Source: an uncultured Christensenella sp. (GTDB lineage: Bacteria > Bacillota > Clostridia > Christensenellales > UBA1242). Taken from it: a stretch of DNA of 6,672 bases. Below the pieces are notes generated by a model, which ran no database searches, had not been told where the DNA came from, and worked only from the letters and a program-made list of their open reading frames with translations. Every line of letters starts with the position of its first letter. The first letter of the stretch is position 1. Positions 5,219 through 6,672 of the stretch are shown in pieces. A program made the translations under genes and the position numbers. Location: the NCBI GenBank assembly GCA_949293925.1, contig CASFFI010000020.1, positions 1 through 6,672 of the forward strand. The letters are read 5' to 3'.

Positions 5219-6151
5219 GTGGGTATAGTATTAAAAATTAACAGAGTATCAAAAACTTATAAAAAACGCAAAGTCGTTTCAAATTTGTCTTTTTCTATGC
5301 AGTCTGGGGAAATTTTAGGTTTTATTGGTCCAAATGGTGCTGGTAAATCAACTACTTTGAAAATGATATGCGGGCTTACTAAGATTTCTGAAGGCGAAAT
5401 TTACATTTGCGATAAAGAAGTTAGTAATAATTTTAAAAAGGCCATTGCTCGAGTTGGTGCTATGATTGAAAATCCTACTATGTATCCATATCTAACAGGT
5501 AGGCAGAATTTAAAGATTGTCGCAAATTTTTATGGTCCTGAAGCGGTTAAAAGAATTGATAAGATTGTAAACCTTGTAGGAATGCAAAATCGAATAGATG
5601 ACAAATTTTCGACATACTCGCTTGGTATGAAACAGCGTTTAGGTATTGCTCAAGCACTTTTGAATAATCCAAAATTATTAATTTTAGATGAGCCTACAAA
5701 TGGTCTTGACCCAAATGGTATTAAGGAATTTAGAGATTTAATTATAAGGCTTGCTAAAAAAGCAGGTATAGCAGTGCTTATCTCCTCTCACAATCTTGCA
5801 GAATTAGAGCATATTTGCGATAGAGTTGCAATTATTAATAATGGTCGACTTATAGAATACAAGTCTATGCGAGAGATTAAATCTATTCTTGCGTCAAATC
5901 AAAAAGTATTAATAAAAGTAAACGCTCCTAACTTTGCGGGTAAAATGCTAAAACAACAGTTTAAATGCAATGTTAAATTGTTTAAAAATATTGTCATAGT
6001 TCCACTTAGTGATACAGATTTACCTTTTGCATTACAATATCTTAACACAAAAAACATCACAGTTTATGGTGTTGAAAAAGCAAAGAAGTCGTTGGAAGAA
6101 GTCTATTTTGATATATTAAGGAAAAGGCGTACTTCTACTGGTGTGTTTTAA
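5219..6151 (+). CDS. ABC transporter ATP-binding protein, BcrA/NatA-like drug or lantibiotic export type
   Basis: A 310-residue cytoplasmic ATPase that would power the membrane protein encoded just downstream. All nucleotide-binding motifs are present: Walker A GPNGAGKST (37-45), ABC signature YSLGMKQR (133-140), Walker B LLILDEPT (153-160) with catalytic E158, D-loop GLDP (163-166) and switch histidine H191. At the Q-loop position the sequence is MIENPTMYPYLTGRQNL, with E84 replacing the usual Gln and the IENP stretch typical of bacitracin/lantibiotic exporters (BcrA group). The roughly 90-residue tail after 215 resembles the C-terminal extension of that group. The start is GTG, chosen because AGAGG (5206-5210) lies eight bases upstream and the conserved first strand follows at once. 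Probable roles are export of, or immunity to, a peptide antibiotic or another amphipathic compound; the substrate is not determinable. Confidence 0.95.
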   Translation: MGIVLKINRVSKTYKKRKVVSNLSFSMQSGEILGFIGPNGAGKSTTLKMICGLTKISEGEIYICDKEVSNNFKKAIARVGAMIENPTMYPYLTGRQNLKIVANFYGPEAVKRIDKIVNLVGMQNRIDDKFSTYSLGMKQRLGIAQALLNNPKLLILDEPTNGLDPNGIKEFRDLIIRLAKKAGIAVLISSHNLAELEHICDRVAIINNGRLIEYKSMREIKSILASNQKVLIKVNAPNFAGKMLKQQFKCNVKLFKNIVIVPLSDTDLPFALQYLNTKNITVYGVEKAKKSLEEVYFDILRKRRTSTGVF

Positions 6152-6162
6152 AAGGAGTGAAT

Positions 6163-6672
6163 ATGTTAAAAATTATAAAATCAGAACTACAAAAATTATT
6201 TTATAGACCTGCTATCTATATAATATTTGGTTTATTAATTCTTGTTATATGTTTAACCGCTTTTCTTTATAAAACTCCTGACAATACACCTAGATATGAA
6301 TACAATTACGATTCTACTACTGCCCTATATACTTATTACACAAACAATATAAAAGATATTGAATTAGATGAAATAGATATTGCAGAGCAAAATGTTGAAG
6401 ATTATTTTAAAAAATCAGTAAAATTTAATTATGAGTTGGCTCATTATGAATTTAATAGTGCACTTGTTAATTATACGCTTGCAACAAATGAAACAATAGA
6501 CTCATACTACTCTTTGGTATATAACAGATATGTTGATTTGCAAAATATTTTAGAATATGCTTTTAATAATTCTGACTTGGCAGGTGTTAATTCTTATCAA
6601 ATAATGATTACTTATGAAAATTGGGAAAGTCTAAAACAACTTTTAATAGATATTAGACAAACATTCAATACA
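6163..6672 (+). CDS. ABC-2 type exporter permease, N-terminal 170 residues (cut by window end)
   Basis: The frame stays open from ATG 6163 to the last base. A strong ribosome-binding site, AGGAG (6153-6157), sits five bases before the start, only 11 bp after the ATPase stop codon, so the two genes are translated from one mRNA. The protein begins MLKIIKSELQKLFYRPAIY, the usual amphipathic cytoplasmic entry of ABC-2 permeases. One transmembrane helix follows (about 17-36), then a long hydrophilic stretch (38-170 and beyond) rich in Tyr and Asn with no further helix in the window. By family precedent that stretch is an extracytoplasmic domain between the first and second helices. Residues near the end (153-168, ENWESLKQLLIDIRQT) look helical. 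It should form the channel of the BcrA-like exporter. Identification rests on position and topology more than on motifs. Confidence 0.85.
   Translation, partial: MLKIIKSELQKLFYRPAIYIIFGLLILVICLTAFLYKTPDNTPRYEYNYDSTTALYTYYTNNIKDIELDEIDIAEQNVEDYFKKSVKFNYELAHYEFNSALVNYTLATNETIDSYYSLVYNRYVDLQNILEYAFNNSDLAGVNSYQIMITYENWESLKQLLIDIRQTFNT

Overview
The window is a very AT-rich stretch of bacterial chromosome. It most likely comes from a low-GC member of the Bacillota or a close relative. The evidence is the C-terminal tail of ribonuclease Y at the left edge, Shine-Dalgarno starts of the Gram-positive type, sigma-A-like TTGACA / TANNNT promoters, a tRNA with genome-encoded CCA, and a bacitracin-type (BcrA-like) ABC exporter. 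Genes end in TAA or TAG, no TGA interrupts them, and Trp is read from TGG by a CCA-anticodon tRNA, so the code is standard. I cannot name the genus.

Layout. Positions 1-54 are the last codons of rny, followed by a strong intrinsic terminator. Positions 88-1575 form a desert of almost 1.5 kb with roughly 12-13 % GC in the lines I counted by hand. It has no convincing gene, but it holds a dispersed CTATTCGCAAAA repeat and one candidate small-RNA locus. On the minus strand come rnhA (RNase HI, GTG start, own promoter) and tRNA-Trp(CCA), which has its own strong promoter and terminator. On the plus strand, 2815-3819 encodes an unusual PadR-family regulator: a winged helix followed by a charged linker and four predicted membrane helices. 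A 21-bp perfect palindrome covers its -35 box, and an intrinsic terminator follows it. A gap of about 320 bp contains a short tandem array of TTGACATATAAA units. A TVP38/TMEM64 (DedA-superfamily) membrane protein lies on the minus strand. Its 119-bp promoter region is shared divergently with a plus-strand ABC exporter operon: an ATPase, then a permease cut off by the window end.

How the parts may work together. RNase Y, RNase HI and tRNA-Trp are housekeeping genes. The right half looks like an envelope or stress module: a membrane-anchored PadR regulator, a TVP38 membrane protein and a BcrAB-like exporter. PadR proteins often control nearby transporters. A 9-bp palindromic core, TTTGACAAA, is shared by the padR promoter and the tvp38/ABC intergenic region, which makes a regulatory link possible but unproven. 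The most notable item is the membrane-anchored PadR architecture. I found no CRISPR array, transposase or phage gene.
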